From Liolophura sinensis (taxonomy: Eukaryota; Mollusca; Polyplacophora; Chitonida; Chitonidae), in the NCBI RefSeq assembly GCF_032854445.1, contig NC_088295.1, positions 41,033,385-41,097,384 on the forward strand: a DNA stretch of 64,000 nucleotides, written 5' to 3'. This document shows, piece after piece, positions 11,022-21,629 of the stretch. How positions within the stretch are numbered: position 1 is the first letter of the stretch; each line of letters begins with the position of its first letter. The translations under genes and the position numbers were made by a program. The notes beneath the pieces were generated by a model. That model searched no databases. It saw nothing but the letters and a program-made list of their open reading frames with translations, and had not been told where the DNA came from.

Positions 11022-13150
11022 CATTTAAAGCAATAAGTTGTGGTTGCTATAGACACAAGCAAGTATCACGCAGTCTATTCATGATGACGAGTAATAATTC
11101 ATGGCCGATAATACTCCATCAGTGACATTTGAATACACGCAGTTCTAGCTGTCATACTCACGTAGCTAAAACAAGCCTGCTATAGGGGCCCTTAGTTCAA
11201 CCCACCTACTTTTCTGCACTCGATCTAAATGCACCCACCGTCCTCAATAAAGATCGGTCCGTGCATACTGCTTACAGAGAATGCGCGGCTGTCTTTGCTC
11301 GCTGTGTAAACATCACTGCCATCTCTAGCAAAATGTGTGCAGAACTCTTGAGCAACGCCAAGGTCACTGGGTCACAGTGATGAGGCGAGAGGTGACCCGG
11401 ACGACACTAACACTATGTCTCAACCCTTTTTTCTATTCATACTTGACACATATACATTCTTTTCATCTAATGTAGTTTCTACGCACAACATGAATTCAAC
11501 ACCTCAAGCAATTCTATTCCTGAACGCTAATTATAGGTCCGCGCGATAACATTATAGTACTGTAGTGGGGAGGCTGTGTAAACAAGCCTACGTTCGTCGC
11601 GCAGGCCGAAAGGTCAAGCTTGTCTGCGGCAGTGGCTGTGATGTAAAGTCATAAGGGAACGGCACATGCGCTGCAAGGAGTATGCCGCATACGGTTAATT
11701 CTTACAATGCGTATTTTCTTAGGGTATTATCTACTGTAATGTATGGTGAAGCAAATTAGCTAGGCATCCATGAAAGGTTTAAGTAAAAGCAGTGAAGAGT
11801 GATTTGCATTAGCCTTGGTCGTCTCAATGCTGACGGTGCTAGTGTTGAAGTCTGTCACTGGTTCATTACTAGCCGGTGTCTTTCGCAAGGTTTCAGGTAA
11901 CCCAAGTAAGGTAGCAAGTAATGTCAGTATGTTATTAGACCATATTGATAATGTGGAGAGTGTTGCTGTGGAACAGAGCTTTCGTACGAAAATAAAGCTT
12001 TTGAGTATATATAAAGAAATAGAGAAAGATTCCCTGGTGAAAAAAGAATGGATGGGACGTCTTCGTCTAATGGTTTACTAAATCCATTGGATATACTAGT
12101 AAATTTCAATAGCGACTTGCAAATACAGCGCTTAGGCGAATGGCTTTAAAGTTCACAATGTCTCTCAACCCTAGCAAGTTCTCCAGACTAATCAACCTAC
12201 ATCGTGTAGGACACATCCTGGCTTATGACACGGGATAAATGATTCCCGTGTGAGACGCGAATACTATATAGTTTACATGCTCCTAATAAGATTATCCTGA
12301 TAAGTGCCAGTGGGGTCAACAGACGGGGGCTGAGGGTGAGCGCCTTGCCTAAAGCCTATGTTGACCCAACGTTTAACCATCTTGGTCAGCGAGGTCCACA
12401 ACATTGCGTAATAACACCGCCTATACAATAAACGTTGTAATTATTTAACAATATGTCATATACGCACAAAGCCACACTTTACATTTATTCCTCTGTTGCC
12501 AAATAATGGTGAAATGGTCTTCATAACCGTCCGCGACCCAAGAGTTTCCAGGGTCTGTATGTAGTTCTGCTTGGACCCTGCCTTATGGGCTATGAGAGTC
12601 GACCTCAAAACCCCAACATGGCGACGTCCTTTGTACCATTCTATACAATGATGACATAAAAGGGGTACGGGATGAGTCACTTCGTCAAACATATTTAACA
12701 CCAATCATCACAGGTGGCGATATCTTCTAAGCATACTGCAAGTAGCCTAACGCTTGCAGAACTATTGCTGGCTCAATGTTGCCCATGTAAAAAGTTTAGA
12801 AAATTTAGTATACGACGCTGAATATAATGTCGGTTTACCAGAAATAACTTCAGACAAGATGGCGAGAAAAGAATAATATCATGAGGCAGTCGTGTTACAA
12901 TTTATTTACTTATGTGCCAGGCAGCCCAGGCGGACAAATAGCTTAAAGCGTGACAAGTACGAGTATGTTAAACATCTTAAATGACGGTGTAAAAGTACAA
13001 CATGATCTGATTATAATAGAGTAAACAAAATAATTGTTCTTCAAGCTGTCTATTCACTATATCACAGAAAATATTTATGAAGTTCTATTATAACACAAGG
13101 CCTAAAGTTCCATGGAAAAGGGAAAAAGAAATGAAGTAGACATTTGTGTA
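11022..13150. other. Spacer between GST-B and GST-C
   Basis: 11040-11290 resembles the 5' flank of GST-A and is probably the duplicated 5' flank of GST-B. The rest shows no recognised gene apart from one weak 88-codon frame at 11815-12081. Around 12385 a stretch ending accatcttggtcagcgaggtcc may be a remnant of a SINE head. Confidence 0.45.
11815..12081 (+). other. Open frame of unknown nature
   Basis: 88 codons from a TTG, containing LVKKEWMGRLRLM and a charged C-terminal half. There is no recognised domain, no ATG at the start, and no splice context could be fixed. It might be a piece of a transposon or an unrecognised exon. Listed only because its residue composition is more protein-like than nearby shadow frames. 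Confidence 0.15.
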
Positions 13151-13153
13151 CAG

Positions 13154-16100
13154 TCATGTACTCGTCACCGGACGCTTGGCAATCCATGCGGCTATTTTGG
13201 GTAAAGATTGCACTCGCTTGCCGTGTTCCATCACATGCCAATACTTGGTGGCGAAATCCTCAGGGAGCTGACCCCAAATCCAGTCCATGAAATGCATGAG
13301 GGTGAAGTCCGCCCAAGTCACCTGAAGAAAGGGTGATAAGTAGCTAAGTATAACATATGTCCGTATATATGACATCTATTCCAACATTGGGTTTGTACCA
13401 TTCATCCTATAAATTAATACAGCAGTCCAGAAGGATACAAACTTTGCAGCGAACCAATAATAATCTATCAATGTTACATAAATAAGCAAAGCAATACCTT
13501 TCTTTTCAGGAATACCAAGACCCAAATAATGTGTTTATGTTAATCTTTCCCCTGAAATCACAGACTCACATATACATCTACAGCTATATAGTAGAATCAA
13601 ATCCAACTCACCCCGTCTCCGACCAAAAAGCCACTCTTGTTCTCTGCAATGGTCGACTCGAACTTGCCCAAAAATTTGGGGGCTGTTTCTTCTTGAAACT
13701 TTTTAACCAACTCTGCCTGAAATAACACAAGACGATATACAGTGTACGCAGAAGAACGCACAGTTGCAAAGATGAGAGCACAGTTGTGAAGGAGAACACA
13801 GAGTTGCAAAGAAGTACACTCCCGCGAAGATGACCGCATAGGAAAATGTGGTACAAGAAAGTGGAATTCCTGCAAAACCATTCACGGCGGCCGTTCCACA
13901 ATACATCTCACATAGCATCAAAATTCTTTCATCTGGAAGAGTTTTTTTTGACAAATGAATGGAATTTAAAATCTCTACATTCACCCTGTAGCATTACCAT
14001 AGTATACAGATTAGAAGCTCAAATATGGCCAAGAGCAGTTGGAACTGTAACAGTTGACTATTTGTCATACGATCGTACAGGCTGAGAGTGACCAGTTAAT
14101 CCACATCTTTCTCAGGAGTCTACAAATAGCCAACTGTTACAAAAGAGTTCCAACTCTGCTCTTGCTCATTTTTGAGTTTCTAATCTGTATACTGTGGTAA
14201 GGAGGAGAAATCTGTATGTCAGGTCACCGACTTTTCACCGGCTAGCGTGAATTCCTACTCTTGCATACGCCGTAAAATAGTATCTTTATGGCTAGTCGTT
14301 ATAGAACTTATTCCTTAATTCTGCATATGTTCAAATTTAAGAATTATGCCCAGTTCTTTGTTTCATATGTATAGAAAACGTATTATTTTACAAGTTGACA
14401 AACCTTTTAAACATATGTGACATTATTTTGTGAAATCTTTTGTACATTTGTGCAAAAAAAATATTTTACATTTGTACATAAGTTATACACACATACATGT
14501 ACAGTCAAACCTGTACCTACGGCCACCTGTAATTAGTGTCCATCTGCCGTAAGCGGCCACTCTCTGCCGCGACCAAACAATTTTCCATGTTAAACGACTT
14601 TTAATATGCGGGTACCTGTCAAACGCTCCCAGCGGCCAATATATTTTGCCACCAAATTCTATATCTGCCTGTCCTGAGCGGCCAAGACTTTCAACAGTAA
14701 TGATGATTGCCGCATCGGACATTCAAAAATTTCAAAATGGTGACCACCCGACTTCAATAGTTTTTGCGGTGATTAAAAGTTGATGGGAAGAAAGTTCTTC
14801 TGTCATGTGTGCCCTCACCTGAAACTCTTTCTGTAATCGCCTGTTAAATGCGTGAAGCCCATGTCTATCCCACAAATCTTGAAATTATTGAGTTAATATT
14901 TTACAACAATTGTTATATTTCTATGAAATTTATGTAACAGAACAGATTAGTGCTGTAACAATTATGTATAAGATTATTATGTAGGCCTACATGTGTACAT
15001 TTCCTGAAACTTAATCCAGTTGTGATTTGGCTTGGTCTTCACAACCTGTCTTATGTGGCCAACTGTCATATGCGGCCAGTTTTTACCCCTTCAATTTTGT
15101 CCCTTCAATGGCCGCATACAACAGGTTTGACTGTATCTCTACAAGTAAAATGAAGCTTTTAAACATGTGTACAAATATTTGCATAGATAAGGTACAAATT
15201 AATTAGACATGTGTTCAGTTGTATTAACATATGTGTAATTAAAAAATATATACCGAATCCGATTGCCATACAGACATCTCCGCATGGTTTGTATGTTTTT
15301 TATTGGATATTCAATTTGAATATATGGGAATTTTTTTTTGATCCAGGACGTTCTGTATTCCAGCTCTAACCGATTCTGTTTCCCGTTGGTACAACTATTG
15401 TGATGAATACCTTTTTTTCTCCTTCAGCATGAAAGATTTCAATCATGGGCTTTGCCAGATCATAAGCCGCGCCCGCAAACATATCTACCTGAGCTTCCTC
15501 CAGCCGAGTTTTCCCAGCCAGGCCTAGAAGACAAATCAGACATGAGGATAATTCGTGTTTGTTGACTCAAAACTTAACCTGTGCACTTCAAATACTGACA
15601 ATACACTCTTGACTATACCGAATTTCAAGAATAGTGAAATAATAAAATTCATGTTCCTTTGAGAGGCATGAAACTATGTTTTGTATGAATGTATTACTGT
15701 ATGTAAAAGCTTCTTTCTCATTCCAATGTAGTGATAAATATACAATCGTTGGAATCGTATAACACGTATATATATATCTACATTATCTTCGTTCACAGAT
15801 CGACTTTCTCGTTCTTAAAAGAAGTTTGCTTGAGAATAAGACTAATAATGATAACATCTCTCTCCATATAACAAGATGGTGCCTTCCACATCTGGCCAAT
15901 CCCCTATAACGTACCAAACTCCCTGGCCAGATACCTTGCAATGGCGGCACTGTCAGCTATCTGGACACCATCGACTTCAAGAACCGGGGCCTGTCCGAAT
16001 GGTGTGTCTGAAATCCAGGAACAATTTAACAAGACATAAGCATACAGTACACTTATCGCTGGTTTACATCATCATCATATAATCCTTACAGCGCATGCGA

Positions 16101-17526
16101 CGCTCTCGACCTCGATTTTACATCAATGCCACCACAAGCAAATTTTGTACAGTAATTTTTTGTAAATTGCTGTATTTCTGGAAGGAACTTTTATAATTTG
16201 ACAGCATTTCACAATATTTTTTAATGATGATTTATGGCATCTTTTGCGGCTTTCTGCCAACATAAACTTTGCCGTCTTCGTTGAAGGTCTGCCAGCAATC
16301 TTCGATCGGATGGTGGTGGGTTTCCCCTGGATTCTAACCGGTTTTCTCACACCATATAATTATGGCCGTCGTCGTGTAAGCGAAATATTTTTCAGTGTGC
16401 CAAAAAGTGATGTTCATACATTTACGCCATACTGGTAGAATTTACGAGTCAGACATTCGTATTCAAACAGACATTCGTAAACAAGCCGTCAACCAACAAG
16501 GACGTTCCGGGTCAATAATTGCAAGGCCAATTCTCAAAACGGCGTTTAACATAAACTATCAAAGAACGGAAAAAAGGACGGAATCATACAAAGATAAGAC
16601 CTTCAACAGTTTTCAGTGATGTAGGAAAGAGGCAAGGTATTTTCCAGGCGAATTAGTGAAATCAGTATTCAAACCGCGTACCATGATAGAATATAAGTTT
16701 TCCATAATAAAATACGTATATCTGTTGAACTTTGATTGCAGCTGTTAATATATCCAAAGTGGCGATCTAATTCAAAATGATGAATATACAGCGTCTAGCT
16801 CCGGGTTAAGCGGAATTAGATACAACACACAGATACAACACACAGAGTCTAACAAATGCTACAAGGCGAGTTGTGTAAACGCGATATGCAGGACCCTTTG
16901 GCATAATGCTGTCCAAGTAAAGATAATTTACAATGTCAAAACTGAAACTATCCCTCCTGTCGTACAGTCTGCGAAAGAAGAAACCGTTTGGTTTTTGAAC
17001 AAATATAGGTCCAGATAAGATATACAATCTGGAGAGTCTGTGGTTTCCTTTATAACTACAGACAAGTTGTCTTCAACTTATCTCGCATTCTGGAGATGCG
17101 ACTTACAATACCCACGGGTCCAAAATACGAGAGTCAAAATTTAAAAAAAAACTGTGCGTAAAAAAAGCGCGAGCTTATTGCTAATCTCCACTAACTGCTT
17201 TGTGACAGGACGCGCGAATCGAGAACCCGAGAAGTGAAATCGTGCGATATCTTTGCTAATCGCGCACAGTCAGTCAAAACCCGAGCATGAAATATGACTG
17301 CAGAAAATCGCGCTGTTTTTGCTAATCTCGAATCTTAATAGAACTCGCACCTTATACAACCCGCTTACAGACAATGATATACAAGTCACCTACTTGATTT
17401 ATACTTTGGCCATTCATCACGTTCAAAACGGATGTCCTCATATTCTACCCCGGCCTGGGCAAACACCATACGGGCCATCTCTCCAAACCCACGGGCATTG
17501 AAGTAAATCAGCTTGTACTTCGGCAT
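13154..17526 (-). CDS. Sigma-class glutathione S-transferase, five coding exons (GST-C)
   Basis: Coding exons on the minus strand are 17394-17526, 15915-16007, 15411-15523, 13612-13716 and 13154-13321, giving 203 residues. The start is the ATG of MPKYKLIYF, preceded 13 bases upstream by an acceptor (ttttattcag), which implies a non-coding first exon. Tyr8, the catalytic residue of sigma GSTs, is present. Residues 44-75 include [20 protein letters not shown], the glutathione-binding segment with cis-Pro. The C-terminal helical domain contains [20 protein letters not shown] and [12 protein letters not shown], the conserved end of the family. All introns obey GT-AG and phases match GST-B and GST-D. 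Intron 3 carries two MITEs. Expected role: cytosolic glutathione conjugation or prostaglandin isomerisation; substrate cannot be inferred. Confidence 0.92.
13995..14200. mobile_element. Palindromic MITE in intron 3 of GST-C
   Basis: The left ~75 bp (from taccatagtatacagatt) is repeated in inverted orientation at the right (ending aatctgtatactgtggta), with agcagttggaactgtaacag near the inner end of each arm. The whole is about 205 bp and lacks coding capacity. The family is unknown. Confidence 0.75.
14502..15133. mobile_element. Tc1/mariner-pogo-like MITE with TA target duplication
   Basis: 632 bp bounded by the perfect 13-bp inverted repeat CAGTCAAACCTGT / ACAGGTTTGACTG, each flanked by TA (14500-14501 and 15134-15135). 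Subterminal gcggcca motifs are repeated on both sides. TA duplication and a CAG start are typical of Tc1/mariner and pogo/Tigger elements. No transposase frame is seen; the open frame at 14483-14722 looks incidental. Confidence 0.82.
16270..16402 (+). mobile_element. SINE fragment, plus orientation
   Basis: Only the central and distal body remains: aaggtctgccagcaatcttc, gtgggtttcccctgga, and gtgtaagcgaaatatttttc. Head and tail are absent. It is an old copy inside intron 1 of GST-C. Confidence 0.7.
16440..16790 (-). repeat. Unclassified repeat, copy 3
   Basis: Shares ordered blocks with 4020-4612, among them aattgcaaggccaattctca, ggacggaatcatacaaag and caacagttttcagtgatg. It directly follows an RT relic on the minus strand, as in copy 1. 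Confidence 0.65.
16806..17060 (-). pseudogene. Reverse-transcriptase relic, copy 2
   Basis: The minus-strand frame contains [20 protein letters not shown] followed by a [14 protein letters not shown] segment. This is the portion downstream of the YxDD box in the same RT family as 4614-4874. The end at 17000-17055 matches the copy-1 sequence almost base for base (ccagataagatatacaatct). Frame breaks are present. It lies in intron 1 of GST-C. Confidence 0.6.
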
Positions 17527-18184
17527 ACTGGTGATTTCTGAATAAAAGTATAGATCTGTATGAAGCAGAACACTATACATAACGCTCCTTATTCGTAATA
17601 AGATGTCCTAAAAAGTGAACACAAACATAACAACTGACTATATGAGACAACAATGTATTATGCTAATGTCTAAATTACAATCAACAAACAGAGATCGTCG
17701 AATGCATGCACGCCAGATCACTTTTTTCCCCTCTTATATGTGCCATGGACGACCGTTTTGGTGTGTCATATATAGAGCATGAACACCGGTGTGGGCCTGC
17801 TGTAAATACGCAATAATACAGACGCAGTATTATATACACAGCAGGTGCCCGTTTTATTGAAGCTTACCATTGAAGTAAATGAACACATAACTTTGGTAGT
17901 GCTTCGTTTTTGGAGGATATGATTTAACATGTACTTGTCAAGGATACAATAGAAGAAAGATTAAACCATTATCTGAACTAAATCGTTACTAATTCTACAC
18001 GGCGGAAGGCTTTTGTTATTGTTTTTCTTTCTTCTGCCAAGTAACAAAGTTTATTCCAAGTGCAGGTGTAATTAGGATGCTGTCTGTAGCAAGTAACTAC
18101 CGGTACGCTATCCCCTTCTGCATGAACGTCGCTTAAGGTGATCATCATATCCTATATCATAGCATCGCGTTAAGGTTGTACGAA
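17527..18184. other. 5' flank of GST-C, no gene recognised
   Basis: Contains the acceptor of a presumed 5' UTR intron just upstream of the GST-C start. Otherwise there is no exon, repeat or RNA gene visible. Confidence 0.4.
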
Positions 18185-18420
18185 GCGATGGTGAGATAGT
18201 ACCAGTCCATGGAACGATGGTACAACACGATGGCGAAATAGTACCGATCATCGTGGGACGATGTTACGACGCGATGGCGAGATAGTACCAATCCATGGGA
18301 CGATAGTACGACGCAATAGGGAGATAGTACTAATCAATGGGACGATGGTACGAGGCGATGGCGAGATGGTATCAGTTCATGGGACGATGGCACGAAGCGA
18401 TGGCACGATGGTACGAAGGA
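18185..18420. repeat. Tandem 42-bp repeat, about 5.5 units
   Basis: Units start near 18185, 18227, 18271, 18313, 18355 and 18397. Each contains gcgatggcgagatagtacc and a tgggacgatggtacga half. The 42-bp period is a multiple of three, so frames stay open across it. It has no sign of being a gene. Confidence 0.85.
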
Positions 18421-18515
18421 ATGGGAATGAGAACATAGGATGATGTTCTCTAATGTAACAACAGTACTCATGCCATCTTGCCATCGCTTCGTGCCATCGT
18501 CCCATGAACTGATAC
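18369..18515. repeat. Inverted repeat, 43-bp arms, 61-bp loop
   Basis: 18369-18411 (from gtatcagttcatgggacg) and 18473-18515 are reverse complements with one mismatch. The left arm is the end of the 42-bp tandem array. The pair could extrude as a cruciform or fold in RNA. Confidence 0.85.
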
Positions 18516-18569
18516 TATGGTTTTGTACCATTGTCGCTTCATTCCATGGTGCCATCTTTCCATCGTTAT

Positions 18570-19410
18570 GCGTCATGCATGGTCAAGGGATACAACGATC
18601 AAACGATTCTACGATAATGGCCATAAACGGCTTCCATACGTACAGGATTGATCGAGAGAAGAGGGTGGTTCGATCGATCGGCCTCAGCTCGTGCGCATGC
18701 TGTGTAGAGTTATCTACCTTGATTAATGCATTGAAATGCTCATGAATAATGTTAACACACTTAATTTATAAGCTATGCATGTAAATAGCCGTTTGGGCCA
18801 CTAGCAATCGACAGCTAATATACTCCAAATGCATTTGCATCCTTACAATCTAACTAGCATTTACAATCTCCTCTGAACTTCTTAATCCTTTCTTTATCGA
18901 TTTCTAAGACAGGTCAGTGTAGCTTTCATGACGCAGCAATTCGGGCCGTACAGCTGCACGAAGCAATGACATGCACATGGTTAAGATAATTAAAATCTGA
19001 TTGTTATGATCAATGATCACTCAGAAACCTGCTAGGCTGTCCACATACGCTCCGATATTCTTACCTTTTCACAACAAACCCGTAACTCCCTCTGAGACTT
19101 GCTATGTGTGATCCAAACACGTGAAGTGTGACCTACTTTTTGCACTCTGATAAACTACACACTCCCATGTGCGGACGCCCGGTTCACATATCACCTCTGC
19201 CAAAACTCACGAACTATAGTTGTCATGCTGAGCGAGCGAAAAGATAGCCTATATCATTGAGTCAAGACAAATTATTGACACATAAAGACAGATAAGCGAT
19301 AATACAGTCTATCCATGTTTATAATAACTAGGAGAAAGTATACAAATTTAATGACCACGGTGAAATTTGCAGCTCTAAATTATTACATTAGTGAACACTT
19401 TGTGTAGTTT
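18570..19410. other. Non-coding spacer
   Basis: No gene or strong repeat recognised. 18710-18770 resembles 1310-1380 upstream of GST-A, so part may be duplicated GST 5' flank. Confidence 0.4.
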
Positions 19411-19413
19411 AGG

Positions 19414-19500
19414 TATTTATTTATTTATTTATTTGATTGGTGTTTTACGCCGTACTCAAGAATATTTCACTTAACGCAGTCAAATAAATAAATAAATAAA
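19414..19500 (-). mobile_element. SINE tail fragment ending in an inverted (AAAT)n
   Basis: (ttta)n, then gattggtgttttacgccgta and agaatatttcactta, after which it stops and is followed by (aaat)n. The two tails in opposite orientation suggest a truncated or rearranged insertion. Confidence 0.75.
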
Positions 19501-20179
19501 TGCATGTATATGTAAATAGGAAAATACGAAATTCAGCCTTTTCATAGTATACCCAATATGATATATGCTAGAACAAAATCACTGGCCCCTATTACGACTC
19601 TACATTATAAAGATTAGTGCATTCATCTAGTTTACATAGGCCTATATATGCACCTTTTCTCATTTCAGAAGTCTTATAGTGAACGTATAATCAGGAATCA
19701 TTCATATATATAGGTAAAGCAGTGAATACCCTCTTGCACCCTCGTGAGTCTTCGCAATCCTGACTCGACGCTTGTGTATAGACTCATTAGACCCAAACAC
19801 AATTGTCTTCTACAATATGAGCATATGTATACGTCACATGTAAGAAAGTTCGTTAGTATAGTGATTTACGCCGGACATGAAATCTGCTTTTCTGTTATAT
19901 CTGATAACAGATATAACAAAGCTGATCGTCATCGAATATAATTTAAAAAAATATCAAGTATGGCAATAAACAACAATCAAAAAAATAAATAAATATTCCA
20001 TATCTGAAAATATATAAAGAAAAAGAAAAGATATCACATTATTGTTGTTTATCACTATATCAACATGGTACACAATTAAAATCCGTGGAACCCACATGCT
20101 AGCATTTATATTGTTCCATGGAAAAATGCTTCAGGCGTTGCTTTTACTTGTATTTCTAGATATGATTACATTGACTAGT

Positions 20180-20603
20180 AGTATAGGAGGGGCCGAACGT
20201 GTCCGATTGAGGAGGCGTTTTTGGGGAGGCGCAGGTGTGTCGCAGGTGTCACCAAGAGTGAGGCGAATGCGCGTGACATCACACGTCATGCAAGGCGCAC
20301 CAACGGACCAATGGCCGCAGCTCCCTCAGCTCCTTCCGCAGGCGCTTGACATCACGCGTGACGTCAAGCAAAAAAGCAACTCCTTCAGCTCCATTTCGCG
20401 CCAAAACTGACCAATGGGTGAGATCCATTTTGCGCCAAAACTTATGTCACGGATGAGAATAGCTCCTTCAGCTCCATTTCGCGCCAAAGTTCACCAATGG
20501 GTGAGCTCCTTTTCGCACCAAACGGACCAACGGGTGAACTCCATTCGCGCCAAAAATGACCAATGGGTGGCCGAGCGGTTTTTGGGCCTGAATTTCGTTG
20601 ACG
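20180..20603. repeat. Left terminal inverted repeat of the Maverick element
   Basis: About 420 bp. It contains subrepeats of ctccatttcgcgccaaa and gaccaatgggtga, and a CRE-like tgacgtca at 20359. It pairs with 29768-30114 in opposite orientation, with substitutions and gaps. The inner boundary is placed where tgaatttcgttgac ceases to match. Confidence 0.8.
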
Positions 20604-20699
20604 TCCGCTTTGACGGGATAAAAAGAAGGTGTGTGAAGAGAGTGAAGGTACTCGGGCTATCCTACCTGCCTAGACAACACCAGACCACGTTCACCCCGA

Positions 20700-21040
20700 G
20701 AGACGCTACGCTGCCATCATGGCTTACGGAGGAGGAAAGGAGGAGGAGAGGCTTCGGCAAAGGGGGAGTTTACTTCTCGGACGTGTGCCAGGCACTTTTC
20801 TAGGCTGAGAAATTACCTGCAGCATGAGCAGACACAGCACGCCGGGCAGCAGAGGCCCCAGTTTATTTGCAGCACGTGTGCCAGGCACTTTTCCCGGCGG
20901 ACAACTGGCTGCGGCAGGAGAGGACGTACCACGCGGAGGACAGAGGAGCGAGTTCACGTGCCCGACCTGCGGGCGGACTTTTCCCCGCCGTGGCCATTTG
21001 GTTCGGCACCAGCAGGTAACACACTGTGGTAAAAGCTGAA
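20700..21040 (+). pseudogene. C2H2 zinc-finger gene of the element, frameshifted
   Basis: Three tandem C2H2-type fingers lie just inside the left TIR. The first (from about 20780) has S-x2-C instead of C-x2-C, then 12 residues and H-x4-H (ending HEQTQH). The second starts ICSTCARHFSRR and then shifts frame. The third, in another frame, is complete: FTCPTCGRTFPRRGHLVRHQ followed by the second His (C-x2-C-x12-H-x4-H). Fingers of this type bind DNA or protein. Zinc-finger genes are not part of the core Maverick set, so this may be an accessory or captured gene. An upstream frame (20414-20803) overlaps it but shows no domain. Because the break falls between fingers 2 and 3, an intact product is not expected. 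Confidence 0.6.
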
Positions 21041-21175
21041 CGGTTTGTACCACTCGGCTACGCAACAGCCCAAACTTCTGACAAGCTCACGCGCAGTTTG
21101 TATTCGATGCAAGTACAGGTGTTCTCCATACTAGGTGCATGTTCCTCGCAACGTTACTACCACCATCTTTCGAGT

Positions 21176-21255
21176 ATATATATATATATATATATATATT
21201 GTGTGTGTGTGTGTGTGGTCCCTAGCATGCCACACGACACCTCGCCTATTCTTTG

Positions 21256-21304
<49 letters not shown>

Positions 21305-21308
21305 ACTC
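21176..21308. repeat. (TA)n, (GT)n and (CT)n microsatellites
   Basis: Pure runs of ta at about 21177-21199, gt at about 21200-21217 and tc at about 21261-21305, in the left part of the Maverick element. They create long false frames on both strands. Confidence 0.95.
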
Positions 21309-21629
21309 TGTCTGCAGATTGCTACATTTTTGTTAACCGCACACGATGCCCAAACCTCACAGACACACCGGGGGAGCGATCTGAGTCTACCATATACCCT
21401 ACACAGGCCGCAAAACACCAGGTAGGCGAGCGCTCGGTACCTCCATGTGACAAAGTTCTATGTCATCTCCTCACCGGAGAGACGCTGTGTTGCCACACTC
21501 TACACTATTCTCGGGTTTGACTCTAGGGAAAACGGACTAATGGACTGAGGTGTGCTATTCTTGTCTAACGCCGTCACACACAGAGCGGACTAGCGCTAAG
21601 AGTGGCTTAGGTTAGCCGTCCTTTACGAC

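Noticed and set aside
20160-20180. Six-base target-site duplication for the Maverick element
   Set aside because: The bases next to the left end (ttgact or actagt) do not match those after the right end (gatatt); end positions are also blurred by the C run.
21131-21520. Frames of 95-164 codons on both strands with poly-SL or poly-RE
   Set aside because: Produced by the TA, GT and CT microsatellites.
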